Shown here: positions 1 to 11,125 of the stretch, piece by piece | Layout: every line of letters begins with the position of its first letter | Numbering within the stretch: position 1 is the stretch's first letter | Origin: Diplolepis rosae | Lineage: Eukaryota > Arthropoda > Insecta > Hymenoptera > Diplolepididae | Length of the DNA stretch: 64,000 nucleotides | Direction: 5' to 3' | Assembly: GCA_030998225.1 (NCBI GenBank) | Contig: JAPYXD010000473.1 | Span: forward strand, 1 to 64,000 | Notes under the pieces: generated by a model | Databases searched by the model: none | Seen by the model: only the letters and a program-made list of their open reading frames with translations | Told to the model about the DNA's origin: nothing | Program-made: the position numbers and the translations under genes

Positions 1-322
1 AGCTCCGATGGAAAGGCACAAGTATTTTCTTTTTGATCTACCTCTTTGATCAGAACACGCAAAACCATATAATGGATTTTGATTTTTTGAGTGAATTTCA
101 TATTCATTCTGCGACAAACACTAACATTTGAAAATTTGACTTTTCGAATATACGCAAACGCCATTGAATGTAAATTGAGAATTTATTTTACTACATACTT
201 AATCTGACATGCGCTGTTCGATAATCTGAAATTTACATTTCTCAAATAATAATACATTAAGTAAAGAACTGATCAAATGAAGGTTGTTGAATTTGACGTA
301 AATCATGTTTATAGGCGCGCGG
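1..322. repeat. Partial class D monomer cut by the window edge
   Basis: The window opens inside the A cassette (GCTCCGATGG) and continues into a B-type tail, so this is the 3' part of an A-head/B-tail monomer. An extra A in GGAAAGGCAC (usual form GGAAGGCAC) shifts the reading frame seen in other cassette copies. Confidence 0.85.
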
Positions 323-1065
323 AATGACAATCACCAACGATTTCCAAAAACGTGATATGTTTCAAAAAGACTATAAAAGTAGCCGGAACAATAAATACTA
401 TATTGTGCAAACGGCTTTTCTGCTAGAAAACAATGTTAGTGAAATTTAACTTAAATTGTTGATTCGCTGCGAAGAAATACAATGTTATTTTCTGAAATGG
501 GTTTTTTCGATTTATTCTTTTATAACTTGATTTAGTTTTTATATGTGCTTTTCTTATTCATTCTGCGACAAACACTAACATTTGTAAATTCGACTTTTCG
601 AATATATGCAAACGCCATTGAATGTAAATTGAGATTTTATGATGCTACATGCTTAATCTGACATGCACTATTCGATAATCTGAAATTTACATTTCTCAAT
701 TAATATTACGTTAAGTGAAGAACTGATCAAATGTAGGTTGTTGCATTTGACGTAAATCATGTTTATGGACGAGCTGAATGACAATCACCAACGATTTCCA
801 AAAACGTGATATGTTTCAAAAAGACTATAAAAGCAGCCGGAACTGTACGGTGCAAACGGCTTTTCTGCTAGAAAACAATGTTAGTGAAATTTAATTTAAA
901 CTGCTGATTCGCTTCGAAGAAATACACTGTTATTTTTTGAAATGGGGTTTTTCGATTTATTCTTTTATAACTTGATTTAGTTTTTATATGTGCTTTTCTT
1001 ATTCATTCTGCGACAAACACTAACATTTGTAAATTGGACTTTTCGAATATATGCTATCGCCATTG

Positions 1066-1138
1066 AATGTAAATTGAGATTTTATGATGCTACATGCTTA
1101 ATCTGACATGCACTATTCGATAATCTGAAATTTACATT
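1066..1138. repeat. B-tail inverted repeat (representative copy)
   Basis: AATGTAAATT (1066-1075) is the exact reverse complement of AATTTACATT (1129-1138), with a 53-bp spacer. The pair occurs in most B and D tails. The 68 bp missing from A and C tails run from inside the left arm to inside the right arm. One B subtype (GAATTTTTTATATCTC, for example 4416 and 34619) has lost the right arm. Confidence 0.8.
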
Positions 1139-1221
1139 TCTCAATTAATAATACATTAAGTAAAGAACTGATCAAATGAAGGTTGTTGAATTTGACGTAA
1201 ATCATGTTTATGGACGAGCTG

Positions 1222-1689
1222 AATGACAATCACCAACAATTTCCAAAAACGTGATATGTTCCAAAAAACTATAAAGGTTGCCGACAACATAAGATCTATA
1301 TGTTGCAAACGGCGTTTTTGTTAGAAAAAATTATTAGTGATATGTAATTTAAACCGTTGAGTCGCTGCGAAGAAACACAAAGTTATTTTTTAGAAATGGA
1401 GTTTTCCGATATGTTTTTTTATAACTTTACTCAGTTAGCTCCGATGGAAGGCACAAGTATTTTCTTTTTGATCTACCTCTTTGATCAGAACACGCAAAAC
1501 CATATAATGGATTTTGATTTTTTGAGTGAATTTCATATTCATTCTGCGACAAACACTAACATTTGTAAATTCGACTTTTCGAAAATATGCAATCACAATT
1601 CACATTTCTCAATTAAAAATACATTACGTGAAGAACTGATGAAATGAAGGTTGTTGAATTTGAAGTAAATCATGTTTATGGACGCGCTG
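1222..1689. repeat. Class A monomer, A1 cassette
   Basis: A intact head hairpin (CAACATA/TATGTTG) precedes an open frame at 1357-1647 with a TTG first codon. One G is lost in the usual AAAAAGACTATAAAG, so this copy is 468 bp and its head frame is shifted relative to other A copies. With 2133 it forms two A-B dimers 911 bp apart. Confidence 0.88.
1280..1313. repeat. Class A head hairpin (representative copy)
   Basis: GCCG (1280-1283) pairs with CGGC (1310-1313), and CAACATA (1285-1291) pairs with TATGTTG (1299-1305) around the loop AGATCTA. That is an 11-bp stem with one asymmetric bulge. Other A heads with AGATCTATATGTTG share it (for example 3946, 6605, 10294, 13901, 17446, 20630, 34150, 40240, 49290). 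Heads with GTTCTATATTTTG have a mismatch. B heads keep only the outer AGCCG/CGGCT. Confidence 0.75.
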
Positions 1690-2132
1690 AATGACAATCA
1701 CCAACGATTATCAAAAACGTGATATGTTTCAAAAAGACTATAAAAGTAGCCGGAACTGTATGGTGCAAACGGCTTTTCTGCTAGAAAACAATGTTAGTGA
1801 AATTTAATTTAAACTGCTGATTCGCTGCGAAGAAATACAATGTTATTTTTTGAAATGGGGTTTTTCGATTTATTCTTTTATAACTTTATTCAGCTTTTAT
1901 ATGTGCTTTTCATATTCATTCTGCGACAAATGCTAACATTTGAAAATTTGACTTTTCGAATAAACGCAAACGCCATTGAATGTAAATTGAGATTTTATTT
2001 TACTACATACTTAGTCTGACATACACTATTCGATAATCAGAAATTTACATTTCTCAATGTAATAAATAGAGTGAAGAACTGATAAAATGTAGGTTGTTGA
2101 CTTTCACGTAAATCATGTTTATCGACGCGCTG

Positions 2133-2601
2133 AATGACAATCACCAACGATTTCCGAAAACGTGATATGTTTCAAAAAGACTATAAAGGTTGCCGACAAC
2201 ATAAGTTCTATATTTTGCAAACGGCGTTTTTGTTAGAAAAAATTATTAGTGATATTTAATTTAAACAGTTGAGTCGCTGCGAAGAAACACAAAGTTATTT
2301 TTTAGAAATGGAGTTTTCCGATATGTTTTTTTATAACTTTACTCAGTTAGCTCCGATGGAAGGCACAAGTATTTTCTTTTTGATCTACCTCTTTGATCAG
2401 AACACGCAAAACCATATAATGGATTTTGATTTTTTGAGTGAATTTCATATTCATTCTGCGACAAACACTAACATTTGTAAATTCGACTTTTCGAAAATAT
2501 GCAAACACAATTCACATTTCTCAATTAAAAATACATTACGTGAAGAACTGATGAAATGAAGGTTGTTGAATTTGAAGTAAATCATGTTTATGGACGCGCT
2601 G
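2133..2601. repeat. Class A monomer, A1 cassette
   Basis: 469 bp. The head has GTTCTATATTTTG, which breaks the 7-bp hairpin seen at 1280-1313. The open frame is at 2269-2559, in phase with the ATG at 2134 but separated from it by one TAA. Confidence 0.88.
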
Positions 2602-3945
2602 AATGACAATCACCAACGATTTCCAAAAACGTGATATGTTTCAAAAAGACCATAAAAGTAGCCGTAACGATAAATACTATGTGGTGCAAACGGCTTTTCT
2701 GCTAGAAAACAATGTTAGTGAAATTTAATTTAAACTGCTGATTCGCTGCGAAGAAATACAATGTTATTTTATGAAATGGGGTTTTTCGATTTATTCTTTT
2801 ATAACTTTATTCAGCTTTTATATGTGCTTTTCATATTCATTCTGCGACAAATGCTAACATTTGAAAATTTGACTTTTCGAATATACGCAAACGCCATTGA
2901 ATGTAAATTGAGATTTTATGATACTACATGCTTAATCTGACATGCACTACTCGATAATCTCAAATTTACATTTCTCAATTAATATTACGTTAAGTGAAGA
3001 ACTGATCAAATGTAGGTTGTTGAATTTGACGTAAATCATGTTTATGGACGCGCTGAATGACAATCACCAACGATTTCCAAAAACGTGATATGTTTCAAAA
3101 AGACTATAAAAGCAGCCGGAACTGTACGGTGCAAACGGCTTTTCTGCTAGAAAACAATGTTAGTGAAATTTAATTTAAACTGCTGATTCGCTGCGAAGAA
3201 ATACACTGTTATTTTTTGAAATGGGGTTTTTCGATTTATTCTTTTATAACTTGATTTAGTTTTTATATGTGCTTTTCTTATTCATTCTGCGACAAACACT
3301 AACATTTGTAAATTCGACTTTTCGAATATACGCAAACGCCATTGAATGTAAATTGAGATTTTATGATACTACATGCTTAATCTGACATGCACTATTCGAT
3401 AATCTCAAATTTACATTTCTCAATTAATATTACGTTAAGTGAAGAACTGATCAAATGTAGGTTGTTGAATTTGACGTAAATCATGTTTATGGACGCGCTG
3501 AATGACAATCACCAACGATTTCCAAAAACGTGATATGTTTCAAAAAGACTATAAAAGCAGCCGGAACTGTACGGTGCAAACGGCATTTCTGCTAGAAAAC
3601 AATGTTAGTGAAATTTAGTTTAAACTGCTGATTCGGTTCGAAGAAATACACTGTTATTTTTTGAAATGGCGTTTTTCGATTTATTCTTTTATAACTTGAT
3701 TTAGTTTTTATATGTGCTTTTCTTATTCATTCTGCGACAAACACTAACATTTGTAAATTCGACTTTTCGAATATACGCAAACGCCATTGAATGTAAATTG
3801 AGATTTTATTTTACTACATACTTAATCTGACATGCACTGTTCGATAATCTGAAATTTACATTTCTCAATTAATAATACATTAAGTAAAGAACTGATCAAA
3901 TGAAGGTTGTTGAATTTGACGTAAATCATGTTTATGGACGAGCAG

Positions 3946-4415
3946 AATGACAATCACCAACAATTTCCAAAAACGTGATATGTTTCAAAAAGACTATAAA
4001 GGTTGCCGACAACATAAGATCTATATGTTGCAAACGGCGTTTTTGTTAGAAAAAATTATTAGTGATATGTAATTTAAACCGTTGAGTCGCTGCGAAGAAA
4101 CACAAAGTTATTTTTTAGAATTGGAGTTTTCCGATATGTTTTTTTATAACTTTACTCAGTTAGCTCCGATGGAAGGCACAAGTATTTTCTTTTTGATCTA
4201 CCTCTATGATCGGAACACGCAAAACAATATAATGGATTTAGATCTTTTAAGTGCTTTTCATATTGATTCTGCGACAAACACTAACATTTGTAAATTCGAA
4301 TTTTCGACTATATGCAAACGAAAATTCACATTTCTCAAATAAAAATACATTACGTGAAGAACTGATCAAATGAAGGTTGTTGAATTTGACATAAATCATG
4401 TTTATAGACGCGCTG
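3946..4415. repeat. Class A monomer, A2 cassette
   Basis: 470 bp. The A2 cassette ends GATCTTTTAAGTGCTTTTC, which resembles the B sequence at the same place. Its open frame (4082-4342) gives the same 86 residues as the copy at 17446-17915, in line with the 13,500-bp duplication. Confidence 0.88.
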
Positions 4416-5314
4416 AATGACAATCACCAACGATTTCCGAAAACGTGATATGTTTCAAAAAGACTATAAAAGTAGCCGTAACGATAAATACTATATGGTG
4501 CAAACTGCTTTTCTGCTAGAAAACAATGTTAGTGAAATTTAATTTAAACTGTTGATTCGTTGCGAAGAGATACAAGGTGATTTTTTGAAATGGGGTTTTT
4601 CGATTTATTCTTTTATAACATTATTCAGTTTTTATATGTGCTTTTCGTATTCATTCTGCGACAAATGCTAACATTTTTAAATTTGACTTTTCTAATACAC
4701 GCAAACGCCATTGAATGTAAATTGAGATTTTATTTTACTACATACTTAATCTGACATACACTATTCGATAAACCGAATTTTTTATATCTCAATTAATAAT
4801 ACATTAAGTGAAGAACTGATCAAATGCAGGTTGTTGAATTTGATTTAAATCATGTTTGTAGACGCGCTGAATGACAATCACCAACGATTTCCAAAAACGT
4901 GAAATGTTTCAAAAAGACTATAAAAGTAGCCGGAACTGCATGGTGCAATCGGCTTTTCTGCTAGAAAACAATGTTAGTGAAATTTAACTTAAATTGTTGA
5001 TTCGCTGCGAAGAAATACAATGTTATTGTTTGAAATGGGGTTTTTCGATTTATTCTTTTATAACTTTATTCAGTTTTCATATGTCATTTTCATATTCATT
5101 CTGCGACAAACATTAACATTTGTAAATTCGACTTTTCGAATATATGCAAACGCCATTGCATGTAAATTGAGATTTTATGATACTACATGCTTAATCTGAC
5201 ATGCACTATTCGATAATCTGAAATTTACATTTCTCAATTAATATTACATTAAGTAAAGAACTGATCAAATCAAGGTTGTTGAATTTGACGTAAATCATGT
5301 TTATGGACGCGCTG

Positions 5315-5690
5315 AATGACAATCACCAACGATTTCCAAAAACGTGATATGTTTCAAAAAGACTATAAAAGCAGCCGGAACTGTACGGTGCAAACGGCTT
5401 TTCTGCTAGAAAACAATGTTAGTGAAATTTAATTTAAACTGTTGATTCGTTGCGGAGAAATACAATGTTATTTTTTGAAATGGGGTTTTTCGATTTATTC
5501 TTTTATAACTTTATTCAGTTTTTATATGTGCTTTCATATTCATTCTGCGACAAACACTAACATTTGTAAATTCGTCTTTTAGAATATATGCAAACACAAT
5601 TCACATTTCTCAATTAAAAATACATTACGTGAAGAATTGATGAAATGAAGGTTGTTGAATTTGACGTAAATCATGTTTATAGACGCGCTG
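5315..5690. repeat. Class C monomer (B head, A tail)
   Basis: 376 bp. The B head lacks the 9-bp GATAAATAC-containing segment (ACTGTACGGTG form). The tail reads GCAAACACAATTCACATTTC, as in A copies. GTCTTTTAGAATATATG marks the junction area, and the same form recurs at 7529, 14815 and 25256. Confidence 0.87.
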
Positions 5691-6159
5691 AATGACAATC
5701 ACCAACGATTTCCGAAAACGCGATATGTTTCAAAAAGACTATAAAGGTTTCCGACAACATAAGTTCTATATTTTGCAAACGGCGTTTTTGTTAGAAAAAA
5801 TTATTAGTGATATTTAATTTAAACCGTTGAGTCGCTGCGAAGAAACACAAAGTTATTTTTTAGAAATGGAGTTTTCCGATATGTTTTTTTATAACTTTAC
5901 TCAGTTAGCTCCGATGGAAGGCACAAGTATTTTCTTTTTGATCTACCTCTTTGATCAGAACACGCAAAACCATATAATGGATTTCGATTTTTTGAGTGAA
6001 TTTCATATTCATTCTGTGAAAAACACTAACATTTGTAAATTCGACTTTTCGAAAATATGCAAACACAATTCACATTTCTCAATTAAAAATACATTACGTG
6101 AAGAACTGATGAAATGAAGGTTGTTGAATTTGAAGTAAATCATGTTTATGGACGCGCTG
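5691..6159. repeat. Class A monomer, A1 cassette
   Basis: 469 bp. The head starts GGTTTCCGACAAC, with CGCGATATG instead of CGTGATATG. The same head recurs in the class D copy at 19192. The open frame is at 5827-6117. Confidence 0.87.
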
Positions 6160-6604
6160 AATGACAATCACCAACGATTATCAAAAACGTGATATGTTTC
6201 AAAAAGACTATAAAAGTAGCCGGAACTGTATGGTGCAAACGGCTTTTCTGCTAGAAAACAATGTTAGTGAAATTTAATTTAAACTGCTGATTCGCTGCGA
6301 AGAAATACACTGTTATTTTTTGAAATGGGGTTTTTCGATTTATTCTTTTATAACTTGATTTAGTTTTTATATGTGCTTTTCTTATTCATTCTGCGACAAA
6401 CACTAACATTTGTAAATTCGACTTTTCGAATATACGCAAACGCCATTGAATGTAAATTGAGATTTTATGATACTACATGCTTAATCTGACATGCACTATT
6501 CGATAATCTCAAATTTACATTTCTCAATTAATATTACGTTAAGTGAAGAACTGATCAAATGTAGGTTGTTGAATTTGACGTAAATCATGTTTATGGACGC
6601 GCTG

Positions 6605-7074
6605 AATGACAATCACCAACGATTTCCAAAAACGTGATATGTTTCAAAAAGACTATAAAGGTTGCCGACAACATAAGATCTATATGTTGCAAACGGCGTT
6701 TTTGTTAGAAAAAATTATTAGTGATATGTAATTTAAACCGTTGAGTCGCTGCGAAGAAACACAAAGTTATTTTTTAGAATTGGAGTTTTCCGATATGTTT
6801 TTTTATAACTTTACTCAGTTAGCTCCGATGGAAGGCACAAGTATTTTCTTTTTGATCTACCTCTATGATCAGAACACGCAAAACAATATAATGGATTTAG
6901 ATCTTTTAAGTGCTTTTCATATTGATTCTGCGACAAACACTAACATTTGTAAATTCGAATTTTCGACTATATGCAAACGAAAATTCACATTTCTCAAATA
7001 AAAATACATTACGTGAAGAACTGATCAAATGAAGGTTGTTGAATTTGACGTAAATCATGTTTATAGACGCGCTG
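6605..7074. repeat. Class A monomer, A2 cassette
   Basis: 470 bp, close to 3946-4415 (one visible difference is ATGATCAG for ATGATCGG). It lies 914 bp after the previous A, so 5691-7074 reads A-B-A. Confidence 0.87.
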
Positions 7075-7528
7075 AATGACAATCACCAACGATTTCCGAA
7101 AACGTGATATGTTTCAAAAAGACTATAAAAGTAGCCGTAACGATAAATACTATATGGTGCAAACTGCTTTTCTGCTAGAAAACAATGTTAGTGAAATTTA
7201 ATTTAAACTGTTGATTCGTTGCGAAGAGATACAAGGTGATTTTTTGAAATGGGGTTTTTCGATTTATTCTTTTATAACTTTATTCAGTTTTCATATGTCA
7301 TTTTCATATTCATTCTGCGACAAACATTAACATTTGTAAATTCGACTTTTCGAATATATGCAAACGCCATTGCATGTAAATTGAGATTTTATGATACTAC
7401 ATGCTTAATCTGACATGCACTATTCGATAATCTGAAATTTACATTTCTCAATTAATATTACATTAAGTAAAGAACTGATCAAATCAAGGTTGTTGAATTT
7501 GACGTAAATCATGTTTATGGACGCGCTG
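7075..7528. repeat. Chimeric B monomer from two neighbouring types
   Basis: 454 bp. Up to ACAAGGTGAT (7231-7240) it follows B4416. From ATAACTTTATTCAGTTTTCATATGTC (first diagnostic base about 7280) it follows B4870. The exchange therefore lies in 7241-7280, and the product has one monomer fewer than 4416-5314. Confidence 0.82.
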
Positions 7529-7904
7529 AATGACAATCACCAACGATTTCCAAAAACGTGATATGTTTCAAAAAGACTATAAAAGCAGCCGGAACTGTAC
7601 GGTGCAAACGGCTTTTCTGCTAGAAAACAATGTTAGTGAAATTTAATTTAAACTGTTGATTCGTTGCGGAGAAATACAATGTTATTTTTTGAAATGGGGT
7701 TTTTCGATTTATTCTTTTATAACTTTATTCAGTTTTTATATGTGCTTTCATATTCATTCTCCGACAAACTATAACATTTGTAAATTCGTCTTTTAGAATA
7801 TATGCAAACACAATTCACATTTCTCAATTAAAAATACATTACGTGAATAACTGCTCAAATTTAGGTTGTTGACTTTCACGTAAATCATGTTTATAGACGC
7901 TCTG
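7529..7904. repeat. Class C monomer (B head, A tail)
   Basis: 376 bp, followed at once by class D (7905). The private CTCCGACAAACTATAAC occurs in the core. The tail continues into the rarer GACTTTCACG form. Confidence 0.86.
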
Positions 7905-8441
7905 AATGACAATCACCAACGATTTCCGAAAACGTGATATGTTTCAAAAAGACTATACAGGTTGCCAACAACATAAGTTCTATATTTTGCAAACGGCGTT
8001 TTTGTTAGAAAAAATTATTAGTGATATTTAATTTAAACCGTTGAGTCGCTGCGAAGAAACACAAAGTTATTTTTTAGAAATAGAGTTTTCCGATATGTTT
8101 TTTTATAACTTTACTCAGTTTGCTCCGATGGAAGGCACAAGTATTTTCTTTTTGATCTACCTCTTTGATCAGAACACGCAAAACCATATAATGGATTTTG
8201 ATTTTTTGAGTGAATTTCATATTCATTCTGCGACAAACACTAACATTTGAAAATTTGACTTTTCGAATATACGCAAACGCCATTGAATGTAAATTGAGAT
8301 TTTATTTTACTACATACTTAATCTGACATGCACTGTTCGATAATCTGAAATTTACATTTCTCAAATAATAATACATTAAGTAAAGAACTGATCAAATGAA
8401 GGTTGTTGAATTTGACGTAAATCATGTTTATAGGCGCGCGG
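7905..8441. repeat. Class D monomer (A head, B tail)
   Basis: 537 bp. The A1 cassette is followed by a complete B tail with the 10-bp inverted repeat. The open frame closes at 8251 because TGA replaces TGT after the ACATT motif. The upstream neighbour 7529-7904 is class C. The pair totals 913 bp, the length of an A-B dimer. Confidence 0.88.
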
Positions 8442-9302
8442 AATGACAATCACCAACGATTTCCAAAAACGTGATATGTTTCAAAAAGACTATAAAATTA
8501 GCCGGAACAATAAATACTATATTGTGCAAACGGCTTTTCTGCTAGAAAACAATGTTAGTGAAATTTAACTTAAATTGTTGATTCGCTGCGAAGAAATACA
8601 ATGTTATTTTCTGAAATGGGTTTTTTCGATTTATTCTTTTATAACTTGATTTAGTTTTTATATGTGCTTTTCTTATTCATTCTGCGACAAACACTAACAT
8701 TTGTAAATTCGACTTTTCGAATATATGCAAACGCCATTGAATGTAAATTGAGATTTTATGATGCTACATGCTTAATCTGACATGCAATATTCGATAATCT
8801 CACATTTACATTTCTCAATTAATATTACGTTAAGTGAAGAACTGATCAAATGTAGGTTGTTTCAATCACCAACGATTTCCGAAAACGTGATATGTTTCAA
8901 AAAGACTATAAAAGTAGCCGGAACTGTATGGTGCAAACGGCTTTTCTGCTAGAAAACAATGTTAGTGAAATTTAATTTAAACTGCTGATTCGCTGCGAAG
9001 AAATACACTGTTATTTTTTGAAATGGGGTTTTTCGATTTATTCTTTTATAACTTGATTTAGTTTTTATATGTGCTTTTCTTATTCATTCTGCGACAAACA
9101 CTAACATTTGTAAATTCGACTTTTCGAATATATGCAAACGCCATTGAATGTAAATTGAGATTTTATGATGCTACATGCTTAATCTGACATGCACTATTCG
9201 ATAATCTGAAATTTACATTTCTCAATTAATAATACATCAAGTAAAGAACTGATCAAATGAAGGTTGTTGAATTTGACGTAAATCATGTTAATGGACGCGC
9301 TG
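8442..9302. repeat. Two B monomers fused by a ~40-bp deletion
   Basis: At about 8861 GTAGGTTGTTTCAATCACC replaces the usual long spacer, so the TGACGTAAATCATG element and the phase mark are lost. The two monomers occupy 861 bp. Confidence 0.82.
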
Positions 9303-9839
9303 AATGAAAATCACCAACAATTTCCAAAAACGTGATATGTTTCAAAAAGACTATAAAGGTTGCCGACAACATAAGATCTATATGTTGCAAACGGCGTTTT
9401 TGTTAGAAAAAATTATTAGTGATATGTAATTTAAACCGTTGAGTCGCTGCGAAGAAACACAAAGTTATTTTTTAGAAATGGAGTTTTCCGATATGTTTTT
9501 TTATAACTTTACTCAGTTAGCTCCGATGGAAGGCACAAGTATTTTCTTTTTGATCTACCTCTTTGATCAGAACACGCAAAACCATATAATGGATTTTGAT
9601 TTTTTGAGTGAATTTCATATTCATTCTGCGACAAACACTAACATTTGAAAATTTGACTTTTCGAATATACGCAAACGCCATTGAATGTAAATTGAGATTT
9701 TATTTTACTACATACTTAATCTGACATGCACTGTTCGATAATCTGAAATTTACATTTCTCAAATAATAATACATTAAGTAAAGAACTGATCAAATGAAGG
9801 TTGTTGAATTTGACGTAAATCATGTTTATAGGCGAGCGG
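9303..9839. repeat. Class D monomer (A head, B tail)
   Basis: 537 bp, with an A1 cassette and a TGA after the ACATT motif as at 7905. The phase mark reads AATGAAAATC instead of AATGACAATC, a variant shared with 12091. Confidence 0.85.
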
Positions 9840-10293
9840 AATGACAATCACCAACGATTTCCAAAAACGTGATATGTTTCAAAAAGACTATAAAAGTAGC
9901 CGGAACAATAAATACTATATTGTGCAAACGGCTTTTCTGCTAGAAAACAATGTTAGTGAAATTTAACTTAAATTGTTGATTCGCTGCGAAGAAATACAAT
10001 GTTATTTTCTGAAATGGGTTTTTTCGATTTATTCTTTTATAACTTGATTTAGTTTTTATATGTGCTTTTCTTATTCATTCTGCGACAAACACTAACATTT
10101 GTAAATTCGACTTTTCGAATATATGCAAACGCCATTGAATGTAAATTGAGATTTTATGATGCTACATGCTTAATCTGACATGCACTATTCGATAATCTGA
10201 AATTTACATTTCTCAATTAATAATACATTAAGTAAAGAACTGATCAAATGAAGGTTGTTGAATTTGACGTAAATCATGTTTATGGACGCGCTG

Positions 10294-10763
10294 AATGACA
10301 ATCACCAACAATTTCCAAAAACGTGATATGTTTCAAAAAGACTATAAAGGTTGCCGACAACATAAGATCTATATGTTGCAAACGGCGTTTTTGTTAGAAA
10401 AAATTATTAGTGATATGTAATTTAAACCGTTGAGTCGCTGCGAAGAAACACAAAGTTATTTTTTAGAAATGGAGTTTTCCGATATGTTTTTTTATAACTT
10501 TACTCAGTTAGCTCCGATGGAAGGCACAAGTATTTTCTTTTTGATCTACCTCTTTGATCAGAACACGCAAAACCATATAATGGATTTTGATTTTTTGAGT
10601 GAATTTCATATTCATTCTGTGACAAACACTAACATTTGTAAATTCGACTTTTCGAAAATATGCAAACGAAAATTCACATTTCTCAATTAAAAATACATTA
10701 CGTGAAGAACTGATGAAATGAAGGTTGTTGAATTTGAAGTAAATCATGTTTATGGACGCGCTG
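10294..10763. repeat. Class A monomer, A1 cassette with A2-like tail
   Basis: 470 bp. The cassette is A1 but the tail has GCAAACGAAAATTCAC, typical of A2 copies, so it is a mosaic. The open frame is at 10430-10690. The opposite strand is also open for 87 codons (10508-10771), which shows how little open frames mean here. Confidence 0.85.
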
Positions 10764-11098
10764 AATGACAATCACCAACGATTATCAAAAACGTGATATG
10801 TTTCAAAAAGACTATAAAAGTAGCCGGAACTGTATGGTGCAAACGGCTTTTCTGCTAGAAAACAATGTTAGTGAAATTTAATTTAAACTGCTGATTCGCT
10901 GCGAAGAAATACAATGTTATTTTTTGAAATGGGGTTTTTCGATTTATTCTTTTATAACTTTATTCAGCTTTTATATGTGCTTTTCATATTCATTCTGCGA
11001 CAAATGCTAACATTTGAAAATTTGACTTTTCGAATAAACGCAAACGCCATTGAATGTAAATTGAGATTTTATTTTACTACATACTTAGTCTGACATAC

Positions 11099-11125
11099 AC
11101 TATTCGATAATCAGAAATTTCCAAA
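11099..11125. repeat. Deletion junction with ATTT microhomology
   Basis: CAGAAATTT of a B tail joins CCAAAAACGTG of an A head. About 105 bp, from the tail's ACATTTCTC through the phase mark, are missing. Both parents carry ATTT at the joint. Confidence 0.8.

Larger units (their letters stand above)
323..8441. repeat. Superrepeat iteration 1 (~8.1 kb, 18 monomers)
   Basis: Monomer order by phase mark: B323, B777, A1222, B1690, A2133, B2602, B3056, B3501, A3946, B4416, B4870, C5315, A5691, B6160, A6605, B7075, C7529, D7905. It begins at a B monomer with the diagnostic GGCGCGCGG before the phase mark and ends just before the next one at 8442. The same marker opens the units at 11635, 19731 and 28351, giving spacings of 8119, 8096 and 8620 bp for the three long iterations. 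Confidence 0.7.

Noticed and set aside
1066..1138. The B-tail inverted repeat as a MITE
   Set aside because: No target-site duplication is visible. The short tail of A retains part of the right arm, which fits a deletion better than an empty site.
1438..1533. The A cassette as an inserted transposable element
   Set aside because: It adds only about 83 bp, and I see no terminal inverted repeats or target-site duplication. A2 grades into B sequence at its 3' end, so an indel between old monomer variants is more likely.
8074..8283. Minus-strand open frames (also 10508-10771, 11269-11478, 42173-42361, 45356-45538, 51893-52120)
   Set aside because: They lie antisense to the same cassette or core, and occur only where chance substitutions remove stops. 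They carry no recognisable domain.
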